A stretch of 64,000 bases of DNA from Imperialibacter sp964351395. Its GTDB lineage: Bacteria; Bacteroidota; Bacteroidia; Cytophagales; Cyclobacteriaceae. The notes under the pieces were generated by a model, which was not told where the DNA came from, ran no database searches, and saw only the letters and a program-made list of their open reading frames with translations. The DNA lies in NCBI GenBank assembly GCA_964351395.1, contig CAYGOF010000013.1, forward strand, positions 62,001 through 126,000. Reading direction: 5' to 3'. Every line of letters begins with the position of its first letter. Position 1 is the stretch's first letter. A program made the position numbers and the translations under genes. Of the stretch, positions 8,494 through 16,263 are shown piece after piece.

Positions 8494-9369
8494 TTACAGG
8501 GGCTGAAACACTCTTACGTAATCGACTATTAGCCACTGAGGAAAAACAGTGGTGAGATCAGGAGAACCAGGCCAGTTTCCCCCAACTGCCATGTTGATAA
8601 TAAAAAAGAAATCTTCTCTAAACTCATCCAGCCCTGAGGGAGTGGTATCAATCACGTGAAACTCTTGGTCATCAACTAACCAAACAATTTTGCTTTCATC
8701 CCATATGATCGAAAATACGTGAAATTTTGACTTGAGCGCTCCATTGGGGAGTGCTTTATTACCTCCGTATTCTGCATGTATACCACCCGCCTGCCAATGT
8801 ACTGTTCCATACACGGTATCATCATTCTCTCCTCCTCCGATCATCTCCATGATATCAATTTCTCCACAAGCTGGCCAACCCACTGTTTCAAAGTTCGCGC
8901 CAAGCATCCATAAAGCAGGCCAAATACCTTTGCCATAGGGCAAAGTTGCCCGAATGTCGATCCTGCCATACTTGAACTGTTGCTTATTAAGTGTTACTAA
9001 TCGAGAGGAGGTATAGTTACTGCCAGAAAAAGTCTCTTTTTTGGCTTCTATTACTAAGTTACCTTCAACTATGCTAGTGTTTTCAGACCGGTAATACTGA
9101 AGCTCGTTGTTACCCCATCCATTTTCACCGTTGCCAATTTCAAATTGCCAATTGTCAGGATTAAGCTCCCTACCTTCAAACTCATCCTGCCAAACCAACT
9201 GCCAACCATCATAGGAAGTTGGACTTACAAATCCATCCGCTGGAATGGTAAGCACCCTTGGTTCTTCTTCTGCTAATTCTACAACTGGTTGATCAGAGCC
9301 ATCATCCGATCCCCCACAAGCTGCTAGTGCAAGTAAGGACAACATAATGAAGAGTTGACGTTTTTTCAT
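8494..9369 (-). CDS. Glycoside hydrolase family 16 lipoprotein (laminarinase-like)
   Basis: A 291-residue GH16 enzyme that should cleave beta-1,3 or mixed beta-1,3/1,4 glucans by a retaining mechanism. The catalytic block GEIDIMEMIGG (about residue 170) has the nucleophile Glu, the helper Asp and the acid/base Glu in the beta-bulge form ExDxxE typical of laminarinases. WQLVWQDEFEG marks the start of the domain and VGGNWPGSPD a later conserved loop. A lipobox (ALAACG) follows the signal sequence, so it should sit on the outer membrane or surface. The ATG at 9369 is preferred over an upstream TTG at 9390. No SusC/SusD pair or other carbohydrate enzyme is adjacent, so it is not in a polysaccharide utilisation locus within this window. 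Confidence 0.92.
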   Translation of the reverse strand: MKKRQLFIMLSLLALAACGGSDDGSDQPVVELAEEEPRVLTIPADGFVSPTSYDGWQLVWQDEFEGRELNPDNWQFEIGNGENGWGNNELQYYRSENTSIVEGNLVIEAKKETFSGSNYTSSRLVTLNKQQFKYGRIDIRATLPYGKGIWPALWMLGANFETVGWPACGEIDIMEMIGGGENDDTVYGTVHWQAGGIHAEYGGNKALPNGALKSKFHVFSIIWDESKIVWLVDDQEFHVIDTTPSGLDEFREDFFFIINMAVGGNWPGSPDLTTVFPQWLIVDYVRVFQPL

Positions 9370-9487
9370 AGTAGGCGTGTGTTTTTGCAAATGCTAGAAA
9401 AGAATAATAAATCGTTTTCAGGCTTACTTGATAACTGCCCTATCCTTAAAATAGTTTAACCCATTTCTGAAAGACTGGCTGCAGGTA

Positions 9488-9850
9488 CTATCGCTTTACA
9501 AAAGCCAATACCTGCTGAATGTCTGGACTTACCATTACTCTGCCTTCAATATCAACCACCGGAAAAGAAATATTTCCAATAAACCTGGCTTGCTCAAGCT
9601 TTCTAAGCATTTCGTCAGCCTTGGTCTGGTCTACCTCCACATCGAAAAAAGTATATTTGATTTGAAGAGAGTCCATTTTCCTTTTGAAGTTGATACAATG
9701 ATCACATGTATTGGCCCCATACACCAACATTTCCTTCTGCCCGGAAGCTTTCAGCTCTGATTTCTCTGACGACTCTTTGGTAACCGGACCGCAAGAGATG
9801 AGAATAACTACGAATGCTAAAATGGAAAGGGCTGCTATGTTCTTTTTCAT
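9488..9850 (-). CDS. Glutaredoxin-like lipoprotein with CxxC motif
   Basis: A 120-residue protein with a lipobox (VILISCG) followed by a glutaredoxin/thioredoxin-fold domain. The redox motif is TCDHC (Cys49, Cys52), with the cis-proline loop in ISFPVVDIEGR. The DIEGRV stretch after the cis-Pro fits glutaredoxin-like proteins (NrdH/GrxC type). As a lipoprotein it would act in the periplasm, where cytoplasmic glutathione reduction is absent, so it may be a thiol carrier reduced by a membrane DsbD-like partner (inference). The ATG at 9850 is preferred to one five codons upstream because it gives a standard signal. It runs in the same direction as the GH16 gene, 118 bp upstream of it, with no functional link evident. 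Confidence 0.8.
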   Translation of the reverse strand: MKKNIAALSILAFVVILISCGPVTKESSEKSELKASGQKEMLVYGANTCDHCINFKRKMDSLQIKYTFFDVEVDQTKADEMLRKLEQARFIGNISFPVVDIEGRVMVSPDIQQVLAFVKR

Positions 9851-10003
9851 GTCGCAATCATACATAATTTTTATCTTTCTGCATACACTTTTTATACTTC
9901 AGCCCTTTCAAAGGGCGTTATTTTACAACAACAACCAGGTGCCAGATGCCGACGAATTATCCATTTTCTTTCCATCCTTCAAAAAGCCCCGTATATTACC
10001 ATC

Positions 10004-10591
10004 ATGCTTTGGACATCACTTATAAAATATAGAATAGCCCTTATCTTTTTTGTGTTTATAACATGGGGATGCTCTTCTGTGAAAGTGGTTTCTTTTGAAA
10101 ACCCAAGAACAGATTTTTCTAAGTTTGAAGAATACACGCTCAAAAAACCACTCAGCGACGACAAAGAGCTATCGCCGGAAGGTCAATTGTTCATTGAAAA
10201 ATTTGAAAATGCTATTAAGTCCGAAATGAGTCAGAGAGGCTACAAACTCACCTATTCCCCTGATCTTGAAGTAAGCTATGATATTCATTCTGCCACCCAA
10301 CGAGACACTAATGTTAGCCGTAGTCCTAACTATTTCAACCCATGGTTCTACGACAACACTTACAGAGTGACCCAAACCAACTATACAGAAAGCATCATAC
10401 TGGTTGAATTAAAAGATGCGAATACAGGGAAAACAGCATGGCAGGGAAGCCTGGATTTACGGCAAAGCAAAAACTCAAAAAATAAAGATTCGGTCATTCC
10501 AGAGGCAGTGCACACCATATTTAGCAGCTATCCTTACCTGTCTGGGAGCGATAAGAAAATTGAGCTGGAAACGAAAAAGAAGAAACGCTAA
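10004..10591 (+). CDS. DUF4136 domain lipoprotein
   Basis: A 195-residue lipoprotein (lipobox TWGCSS) of the DUF4136 family. Family features are the early FSKFEEYTLKKP segment, a central stretch on full-protein solubility (MSQRGYKLTYSPDLEVSYDI) and the late KTAWQGSLDLR followed by an EAVHTIFSSYP helix. The family is common in Gram-negative envelopes and has no assigned function. The strongly basic C-terminus (ETKKKKR) is unusual for the family. It is divergent from the glutaredoxin-like gene and precedes the ABC-F gene in the same direction, which has its own promoter element. Confidence 0.82.
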   Translation: MLWTSLIKYRIALIFFVFITWGCSSVKVVSFENPRTDFSKFEEYTLKKPLSDDKELSPEGQLFIEKFENAIKSEMSQRGYKLTYSPDLEVSYDIHSATQRDTNVSRSPNYFNPWFYDNTYRVTQTNYTESIILVELKDANTGKTAWQGSLDLRQSKNSKNKDSVIPEAVHTIFSSYPYLSGSDKKIELETKKKKR

Positions 10592-10638
10592 TGTTGCTTA
10601 TCCTTTGGTCGACATTTAGTTAAATGCTATTCTTTCCC

Positions 10639-10646
10639 TACCTTTG
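10639..10646 (+). promoter_or_regulatory. Bacteroidota -7 promoter element for the ABC-F gene
   Basis: TACCTTTG, a perfect TAnnTTTG match, lies 27 nt upstream of the ATG at 10673, giving a short leader. A TTAGTTAAA stretch about 20 nt further upstream is in the right region for the -33 element. Confidence 0.55.
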
Positions 10647-10672
10647 CGCCTTCAATTGCAAAAATTCCAAGT

Positions 10673-12289
10673 ATGATTTCTGTTTCTAACGTCTCTCTCC
10701 AATTCGGAAAGCGTGTATTATTTGATGAGGTCAATATCAAATTCGTTCAAGGCAACTGTTATGGCGTTATTGGCGCCAACGGTGCAGGTAAATCAACCTT
10801 TCTGAAAATTCTTTCAGGAGAAATGGCACCCAATGCCGGACATGTAAGCATGGATCCGGGAAAGCGTATGGCTGTGTTAAGTCAAAATCACTTCGCATTC
10901 GATGAAATACCAGTGATAGAAACGGTGATGATGGGCCACAAAAAACTATGGTCTATCATCAAGGAAAAAGATGCTATTTATGCCAAACCCGACTTTTCAG
11001 AAGAAGACGGTATCAAAGCTTCTGAACTTGAGGCGGAATTTGCCGAAATGGATGGTTGGAATGCGGAATCAGATGCAGCTGCCATGCTTAGTGGCTTAGG
11101 TATTGTAGAAGACGATCACTACAAGTTAATGAACGAGCTACCTGGCAACTTAAAAGTTAGGGTACTGCTTGCCCAAGCACTATTCGGCAACCCTGACGTC
11201 CTTATTCTTGACGAACCTACCAACGACCTGGATATCAGGACTGTTTCCTGGTTGGAGGATTTCCTTTTGGAATTCAAAAATACGGTGATCGTCGTTTCTC
11301 ACGATAGACATTTTCTTGATACGGTGTGTACGCACGTAGTTGATATAGATTTCAGCCAGGTTAAGCTTTACACAGGTAACTACAGCTTTTGGTACGAGTC
11401 GAGCCAGTTGGCCCTTCAGCAAAGAAGCTCATCAAACAAGAAAGCTGAAGAAAAGAAAAAGGAATTGCAGGATTTCATTGCCCGGTTCAGTGCTAACGCC
11501 TCCAAGTCGAAGCAGGCAACCAGCAGAAGGAAGCTGCTCGACAAAATCAGTATTGATGATATTCAGCCGTCTACAAGAAGGTACCCAGCCATTATTTTCA
11601 ACCAGGGCCGTCCAGCTGGAGACCAGATTCTCGAAATAAAGAATCTTGGCTACGCAACTGATGGAACGAAACTATTTTCGGGACTGGATCTATTTGTGAA
11701 CAAAGGCGACAAAATTGCCATATTGAGCAAAGACAGTATGGCCATTTCTGCATTCTTCAAGATCATCATGGGAGAACTGACTCCGACTACCGGAGAGTTC
11801 AAGCTGGGTCAGACGATCACTACGGCCTACTTGCCAAATGAAAATGAAAAATTCTTCAACAATAGCGATAACCTGATAGACTGGTTGCGACAGTTTTCTG
11901 AAAAAGAAAAAGACGAGGTCTTTATTCGCGGTTTTCTTGGCAAGATGCTCTTTTCAGGGGAAGAAGTATTCAAAAAATCCAGTGTGCTGTCGGGTGGCGA
12001 AAAAGTTCGTTGCATGATCAGCCGAATGATGCTTGCTCAAGGCAATCTGCTTATATTGGATGAACCGACCAACCACCTTGACCTCGAGTCGATCCAGGCA
12101 TTTAACAACGCCCTGGTTGATTTCCCGGGTACAGTGCTGTTTACTTCTCATGACCATCAATTCACACAAACTATTGCCAATCGTATTGTAGAGCTTACTC
12201 CAAATGGCAGTCTTGATAAGCTAATGACCTATGATGAGTTTGTCGAAAGCGAGAACGTGATCGCGCAGCGGGATGCGCTGTACGCTTAA
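10673..12289 (+). CDS. ABC-F family ATPase (YbiT-like translation factor)
   Basis: A soluble protein with two tandem ABC ATPase domains and no membrane segments, the layout of ABC-F proteins that act on the ribosome. Domain 1 has an intact Walker A (GANGAGKST, 34-42) and Walker B (LILDEPTNDLD, about 177-187), but its signature is replaced by LPGNLKV (about 155). Domain 2 has an intact signature (LSGGEKV, about 439) and Walker B (LILDEPTNHLD, about 461), but its Walker A is replaced by ILSKDSMAIS (about 348). The ABC-F linker lies between, rich in Lys and Glu (about 245-300). The pattern resembles YbiT-like members of Bacteroidota, so this may be a lineage trait. Its stop codon overlaps the stop of the convergent gene at 12286. 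Confidence 0.88.
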   Translation: MISVSNVSLQFGKRVLFDEVNIKFVQGNCYGVIGANGAGKSTFLKILSGEMAPNAGHVSMDPGKRMAVLSQNHFAFDEIPVIETVMMGHKKLWSIIKEKDAIYAKPDFSEEDGIKASELEAEFAEMDGWNAESDAAAMLSGLGIVEDDHYKLMNELPGNLKVRVLLAQALFGNPDVLILDEPTNDLDIRTVSWLEDFLLEFKNTVIVVSHDRHFLDTVCTHVVDIDFSQVKLYTGNYSFWYESSQLALQQRSSSNKKAEEKKKELQDFIARFSANASKSKQATSRRKLLDKISIDDIQPSTRRYPAIIFNQGRPAGDQILEIKNLGYATDGTKLFSGLDLFVNKGDKIAILSKDSMAISAFFKIIMGELTPTTGEFKLGQTITTAYLPNENEKFFNNSDNLIDWLRQFSEKEKDEVFIRGFLGKMLFSGEEVFKKSSVLSGGEKVRCMISRMMLAQGNLLILDEPTNHLDLESIQAFNNALVDFPGTVLFTSHDHQFTQTIANRIVELTPNGSLDKLMTYDEFVESENVIAQRDALYA

Positions 12290-12765
12290 TCTTGTTGATC
12301 GGCCATCGCTAAAGCAAGCGCTTTGTAAAGCGCACCGTCGGAGATCACATGGCCTTCGTTTAACATCTGAAAAAGCTCCTCTTCTCTGGTAGTAAGGTAC
12401 GCTTTTTCTGATGTAAAAATTTCTAAGTCACCAGGAGGATTCGACAATGCACCCTGTACAAAATCAGGATCAAGAAAATTGGTGTCCTCTCCTCCCCGCA
12501 TGCCGAAAAGAATTATTTTTTCCTGCAGGCAATGGAAACACAATAGAAGATCGGCAGTTCGCAATTCCAGAAATTCTGCTTTCCGTAAAACGCTCTCCAA
12601 CACCACATCGCTAAACAGCTCAATAATCCTATCAGCATTTTCAGGGGTTTCATGTTTTATCTTTTCCCAATCATCTGCAGCAATTCCGTTTACAACAAGA
12701 TAGTCTACGAACTCTTTTTCCAGCTCAACGAGCTCTTGATTTGTCAAAACCCTGTATTTAGCCAT
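12286..12765 (-). CDS. DUF6495-like conserved protein
   Basis: A 159-residue cytoplasmic protein beginning MAKYRVLTNQELVELEKEF, with FVDYLVVNGI, DWEKIKHE, RIIELFSDVVLE and VLRKAEFLE, matching my memory of the Bacteroidota DUF6495 family. The function is unknown. The ATG at 12765 is preferred to a TTG at 12801 because family members start at MAKYR. A single TTAA at 12286-12289 supplies the stop of this gene on one strand and of the ABC-F gene on the other, so the two converge with a 4-bp overlap and no room for a terminator between them. Confidence 0.7.
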   Translation of the reverse strand: MAKYRVLTNQELVELEKEFVDYLVVNGIAADDWEKIKHETPENADRIIELFSDVVLESVLRKAEFLELRTADLLLCFHCLQEKIILFGMRGGEDTNFLDPDFVQGALSNPPGDLEIFTSEKAYLTTREEELFQMLNEGHVISDGALYKALALAMADQQD

Positions 12766-12829
12766 AGAAAACAAAAGTAGTGTTCTCACTTCATAGCACA
12801 AAAAAACCTAGATCAGAAGTTGGTTGGCT

Positions 12830-12985
12830 TTATTTCAAGCATGGGAAAATGCTTTTTATACCTAAGCTGAGGCTAAGCTCGTCAGTACCAAACTGATACA
12901 CCAATGGCTTGTCGCCGGGAATCGAGCGAGAAAAATACGGATGGGAGAAGCTTTTGTTTTGATGTAACCATTTGGAAATTAACAT
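12830..12985 (-). other. Short open frame, possible gene remnant
   Basis: A 51-codon frame (ATG at 12985, TAA at 12830) ending GTDELSLSLGIKSIFPCLK. The Ser/Leu/Gly alternation is like the final strand of an outer-membrane or beta-rich protein, so it could be the 3' remnant of a lost gene. It lies in the otherwise empty 300 bp between the DUF6495-like gene and the helicase promoter. It could equally be chance. Confidence 0.2.
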
Positions 12986-13068
12986 CACTCTCCAGGTAAT
13001 AACAGCATCATCTCAAACGCTGACGATGGCGATTTTAAATCTATACCTAATAAAAAGTTTACAAGTCG

Positions 13069-13076
13069 TACCTTTG
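13069..13076 (+). promoter_or_regulatory. Bacteroidota -7 promoter element for the helicase gene
   Basis: TACCTTTG lies 19 nt upstream of the ATG at 13095. Because it sits inside the longer in-frame extension that could begin at 12972, it argues that translation starts at 13095. Confidence 0.55.
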
Positions 13077-13094
13077 TACCCACATAAAGTCTCA

Positions 13095-14402
13095 ATGATC
13101 GAACAATACTTAAGTAACCTCGGCATTTCAAAGCTTAACGAAATGCAGGAGGCAACTATTAAAGCATCTGAAACCCAAAAAGACCTGGTATTACTCTCTC
13201 CTACCGGCTCGGGTAAAACTTTGGCCTTTTTGCTTTCTCTATTGCCACGGCTCGATAACAACAAACCGGGTATGCAAGCCCTTATTATCGCGCCCTCCCG
13301 GGAGCTGGCCATTCAAATAGAACAAGTGGCCAGGGCATTAGGAAGTGGCTTTAGGGTAAATAGTTTCTATGGAGGGCACTCCTTAAGGACCGAACTTAAT
13401 ACGCTAAGCAATCCACCAGCCATTGCGATTGGTACTCCTGGAAGGCTCCTTGACCTGATAACAAAAGAAGCTTTTGAGACCAAAACAATTAACCATCTGA
13501 TTCTGGATGAATTCGACAAATCGCTGGAAATGGGATTTGGTGGCGAAATGTCAAGTATACTAGAGCACCTCACCCAGCTCAAAACAAGGTTTCTGACCTC
13601 TGCGACACAAGCTATCAAAATACCTTCCTTTCTGAAGATGTCGGCTCCTTATGCACTCGACTTTACCACCAGATATGAGAACAAGGAGAGTAAGCTTGAG
13701 CAAAAAATGGTAATGGCCGAAGGAAACGATAAGTTAGAAGCGCTTTTTAGGTTGATTTGCTTTTTAGGAAATGGAAAGAGCATCATTTTTTGCAACCATA
13801 GAGACGCCGTCGACAGGATCAGTGAAATTCTGGATGCCAAAGAAGTGGAGCACCGAACTTATCATGGAAAACTAGAACAAGAGGACCGTGAAAAAGTACT
13901 TGCCCAGTTTCGGAATGGCAGCACCAATGTATTGCTGGCCACCGACCTGGCTGCCAGAGGACTAGATATTGCAGAGGTTGAAAATGTCATTCACTATCAG
14001 ATGCCCCAAACCATGGAGGCATTCATTCACAGAAATGGCAGGACCGCAAGAATGAATGCCTCTGGAAGCTCTTATCTGGTGTTGCTGCAATCAGAAAAAC
14101 CACCCAAATACATCACCAAAAAACCAACTTTAGTTAACCTGCCAGAGTCACTTCTGGCTCCTGCGTCTCCTAAGTGGTCGACGCTGGAGTTTTCCGCTGG
14201 CAAAAAAGACAAAGTCAACAAAGTGGATATCGTTGGGATGTTGTTCAAAAAAGGGCTCCTTGAAAAAGATGATATCGGTTTAATAGAAGTAACTGACAAG
14301 GCAGCTTACGCAGCCGTTAACAGGTTGAAAGCAGTAAAGACCGCTATCAAAATAGGTGGTGAAAAAATCAAAAAAGTGAAGGTTCGTGTAACTGTGCTAT
14401 AG
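13095..14402 (+). CDS. DEAD-box RNA helicase with DEFD motif, DbpA-like
   Basis: An ATP-dependent RNA helicase of 435 residues. Motifs in order: Walker A LSPTGSGKT (34-42), APSRELAIQ, GTPGRL, motif II DEFD (137-140) in place of DEAD, SAT in LTSATQ, IIFCNHRD, LLATDLAARGLDI and HRNGRTAR. The last motif has Ala where Gly is usual. The C-terminal part from about residue 370 (KVDIVGMLFKKGLLEKDDIG, then LIEVTDKAAYAAVNRL) resembles the DbpA RNA-binding domain that targets 23S rRNA, so a role in large-subunit assembly is likely by analogy. The start at 13095 is supported by the promoter element just upstream and by the usual family N-terminus. A rho-independent terminator follows. Confidence 0.9.
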   Translation: MIEQYLSNLGISKLNEMQEATIKASETQKDLVLLSPTGSGKTLAFLLSLLPRLDNNKPGMQALIIAPSRELAIQIEQVARALGSGFRVNSFYGGHSLRTELNTLSNPPAIAIGTPGRLLDLITKEAFETKTINHLILDEFDKSLEMGFGGEMSSILEHLTQLKTRFLTSATQAIKIPSFLKMSAPYALDFTTRYENKESKLEQKMVMAEGNDKLEALFRLICFLGNGKSIIFCNHRDAVDRISEILDAKEVEHRTYHGKLEQEDREKVLAQFRNGSTNVLLATDLAARGLDIAEVENVIHYQMPQTMEAFIHRNGRTARMNASGSSYLVLLQSEKPPKYITKKPTLVNLPESLLAPASPKWSTLEFSAGKKDKVNKVDIVGMLFKKGLLEKDDIGLIEVTDKAAYAAVNRLKAVKTAIKIGGEKIKKVKVRVTVL

Positions 14403-14432
14403 CCTAATTGGAAGGTTATCTATAAAATGCAG

Positions 14433-14465
14433 AAAGGCTCACTAAATAGCGAGCCTTTCCTTTTA
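14433..14465 (+). terminator. Rho-independent terminator after the helicase gene
   Basis: AAAGGCTC (14433-14440) pairs with GAGCCTTT (14451-14458) around a 10-nt loop and is followed by CCTTTT. It ends the helicase transcript and, being roughly symmetrical, may also serve the convergent desaturase gene. Confidence 0.75.
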
Positions 14466-14487
14466 TGCAGGTAATAATAAGTACAAC

Positions 14488-15261
14488 TTAGGCAGCTGCC
14501 TTCTTGGCATCAGCAAGAGACACAGACTTATGGTGCTGAATCTCAATAATACCCATCTTATCAAGCAACTTAATCACGTAATAAGTTGGATCAATTTCGT
14601 GCCAACGTATGCCACCAAAATTCGCCCGATTGCCAAATTTGTGATGGTTGTTGTGGTAACTCTCACCCATCATCAAGAAATCAAAGGGTAAGAAGTTTCT
14701 TGAAGTATCTCCTACCTCATAATTTCTGTAACCATATTTATGGGCAAACCAGTTGATGATAGCACCATGGATAGGTGAAAGCGCGAATTGTGCTGGGAGT
14801 AACAACCACAACCACCAAACGTCTGCGTATATGACGTAAACACCGACATAAAGCGCACCCCAAAATACCCTTGAATACCATGAGCGGGCAAATTTATCGA
14901 AGGCATCCCACTTTGCCACTCCTTCAGTAAACCTCTTCTCAGGCACTACTCTGCCACTGGCTATGTCTGAATAGATCGTCTTGGTCTTCCACATCATTTT
15001 GAAAATCGTCTCATCATACTTTGGCGAATGAGGATCATTTTCAGTGTCTGCGTAAGCATGGTGCATCCTGTGCATCACACCGTAGCCATAAGGACTCAGG
15101 TAATTAGAACCCTGAAATATCCAGGTAAGCACGAAGAATACTTTCTCTGTCGCCTTGCTCATTGTAAATGCAGCGTGAGCCGCATAACGATGCAGAAAGA
15201 ACGTTTGAAAGAACAGAGACAAGTACCACTGGGCAATAAAAAAGGGTATTATAACTTCCAT
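14488..15261 (-). CDS. Acyl-CoA/acyl-lipid fatty acid desaturase
   Basis: A membrane di-iron desaturase of 257 residues in the stearoyl-CoA desaturase superfamily, inserting a cis double bond in fatty acyl chains. The three histidine boxes are HRYAAH (24-29), HRMHH (64-68) and HNNHH (about 206-210), all intact, with hydrophobic segments between them. It is shorter than the roughly 300-residue Delta9 enzymes but typical of Bacteroidota versions. Its natural electron donor is not encoded nearby. An ECF sigma gene lies directly upstream on the same strand, 140 bp away, and the gap carries two tandem palindromes, so temperature- or stress-dependent control of membrane fluidity is a reasonable inference. 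Confidence 0.9.
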   Translation of the reverse strand: MEVIIPFFIAQWYLSLFFQTFFLHRYAAHAAFTMSKATEKVFFVLTWIFQGSNYLSPYGYGVMHRMHHAYADTENDPHSPKYDETIFKMMWKTKTIYSDIASGRVVPEKRFTEGVAKWDAFDKFARSWYSRVFWGALYVGVYVIYADVWWLWLLLPAQFALSPIHGAIINWFAHKYGYRNYEVGDTSRNFLPFDFLMMGESYHNNHHKFGNRANFGGIRWHEIDPTYYVIKLLDKMGIIEIQHHKSVSLADAKKAAA

Positions 15262-15296
15262 CTTGTTTTCAGTAATTAATTTTTACGGTTTAGATG

Positions 15297-15327
15297 AGTC
15301 TTTATGAAGGACTGTCTTCTAAAGACA
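15297..15327. promoter_or_regulatory. Two tandem palindromes, candidate operator of the desaturase gene
   Basis: AGTCTTTATGAAGGACT (15297-15313) and TGTCTTCTAAAGACA (15313-15327) are adjacent imperfect and perfect inverted repeats sharing the half-site GTCTT and centred about 15 bp apart. They end about 35 bp upstream of the desaturase start. Such an arrangement fits tandem dimer binding by a repressor or activator. No regulator gene with a known site of this kind is in the window. Confidence 0.4.
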
Positions 15328-15401
15328 ATGTTAAATTCGTTTTGTGACAGAATTTCAAAATATTTTTTTAGCGGAGCACAAAATTAGCATTTAGAAGGAA
15401 A

Positions 15402-16001
15402 TCAACCCTTATGATTTATGTCAGATTTCAAGTCTTCTATCAGCTGCAGCGGCTCGCCAATTGAACACGCTCTTTTAAAGCTTTCAATCAATTGAGCTGG
15501 TTTGCCAGTTTCAAAACTCATTTTACTTGTTTCGATTGACAATTTTTCCTTTGCTCTATAAAAAAGCTGACGGCAATTGTCCTTTTTCTTATTGACGATT
15601 TCCTGTAATTCGTCGTACTCAAAATTGAATACTTCTCTCAATAGGTAAACCGCCCTTTCAACTGGTTCAAGTTTTTTCTGGATAACAGCAAGAGCCAATG
15701 AAACTTCGTGTTCCAAGTCCAAATAAGAAAAATCCAGTTTCTCAATAAAATCTTTTGGGTCGAGTGCATCCAGGTATTCATTCTTCTTCCTTTTAAGGGA
15801 ATTGAGATGATTAATGCAGCTATTTGTGACCGATTTTATGAGATAGGCTTTCGTATTGTTGATCTTCTCCTGATCTAGTGTGAGCCACTTCAAAAAGGTA
15901 TCTTGAACAATGTCTTCAGCATCCTGCCATGAGCCCACCATTTTCATGGCTAGCCTATGCAAAAGGGGCTGATAGCACGTTATGGTTTGTGTTTGATCCA
16001 A
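15402..16001 (-). CDS. ECF41/SigJ-like RNA polymerase sigma factor with truncated C-terminal domain
   Basis: A 199-residue sigma-70 family factor. Region 2 is seen in HRLAMKMVGSWQDAEDIVQDTFLKW and region 4 in VERAVYLLREVFNFEYDELQEIV, then NCRQLFYRAKEKL, the pattern of ECF41/SigJ-like factors. Those factors carry a SnoaL-like C-terminal domain of about 100 residues that controls activity. Here only its first helix is present (LIESFKRACSIGEPLQLIEDL) and the protein stops right after, with no continuation in other frames downstream. So either this is a natural short version or a decayed one. No anti-sigma gene is adjacent. A TACCTTTG promoter element lies just upstream, and the desaturase gene follows on the same strand. 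Confidence 0.8.
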   Translation of the reverse strand: MDQTQTITCYQPLLHRLAMKMVGSWQDAEDIVQDTFLKWLTLDQEKINNTKAYLIKSVTNSCINHLNSLKRKKNEYLDALDPKDFIEKLDFSYLDLEHEVSLALAVIQKKLEPVERAVYLLREVFNFEYDELQEIVNKKKDNCRQLFYRAKEKLSIETSKMSFETGKPAQLIESFKRACSIGEPLQLIEDLKSDINHKG

Positions 16002-16021
16002 TTCAGTTTACGTCTCGTTTA

Positions 16022-16029
16022 CAAAGGTA
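16022..16029 (-). promoter_or_regulatory. Bacteroidota -7 promoter element for the ECF sigma gene
   Basis: CAAAGGTA on the top strand reads TACCTTTG on the gene strand, 20 nt before the ATG at 16001. This is the housekeeping consensus, so the sigma gene is probably transcribed by the primary sigma factor. Confidence 0.5.
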
Positions 16030-16197
16030 AAGTCAATACCTTTAGTTAACACTATTTGTTTTCAATTATTTACCTTTTAAACAATTCGAAGATAAATAAA
16101 GTGCAATTTTGGGTAGATGAATTAAAATAGCAAAGGTGTGGAGCCACGAGAGTGCAACGTATGCGCTTGGGCTATTAGGCAGGCTGTGAAAAACCAA

Positions 16198-16263
16198 AAA
16201 CGGGTAGGGACTTATCGTCCACTACCCGTTTCATTTTTCATCAGCCTTAGCTGGTGAAAAATG
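16198..16263. other. Two adjacent strong hairpins in a gene-free region, possible structured RNA
   Basis: AAACGGGTAG (16198-16207) pairs perfectly with CTACCCGTTT (16222-16231). Directly after, CATTTTTCATCAG (16232-16244) pairs with CTGGTGAAAAATG (16251-16263) with one G-U pair. A weaker third hairpin (TAACTCCA with TGAAGTTA) follows near 16290. The region lies between two divergent genes (starts 16001 and 16605), so these are not terminators of any annotated gene. A small RNA, a long leader of the 16605 gene, or the residue of a lost gene or element are possible. No known RNA family was recognised. Confidence 0.4.

Noticed and set aside
12972..13094. N-terminal extension of the helicase
   Set aside because: A promoter element lies inside it and family members begin at the ATG at 13095.
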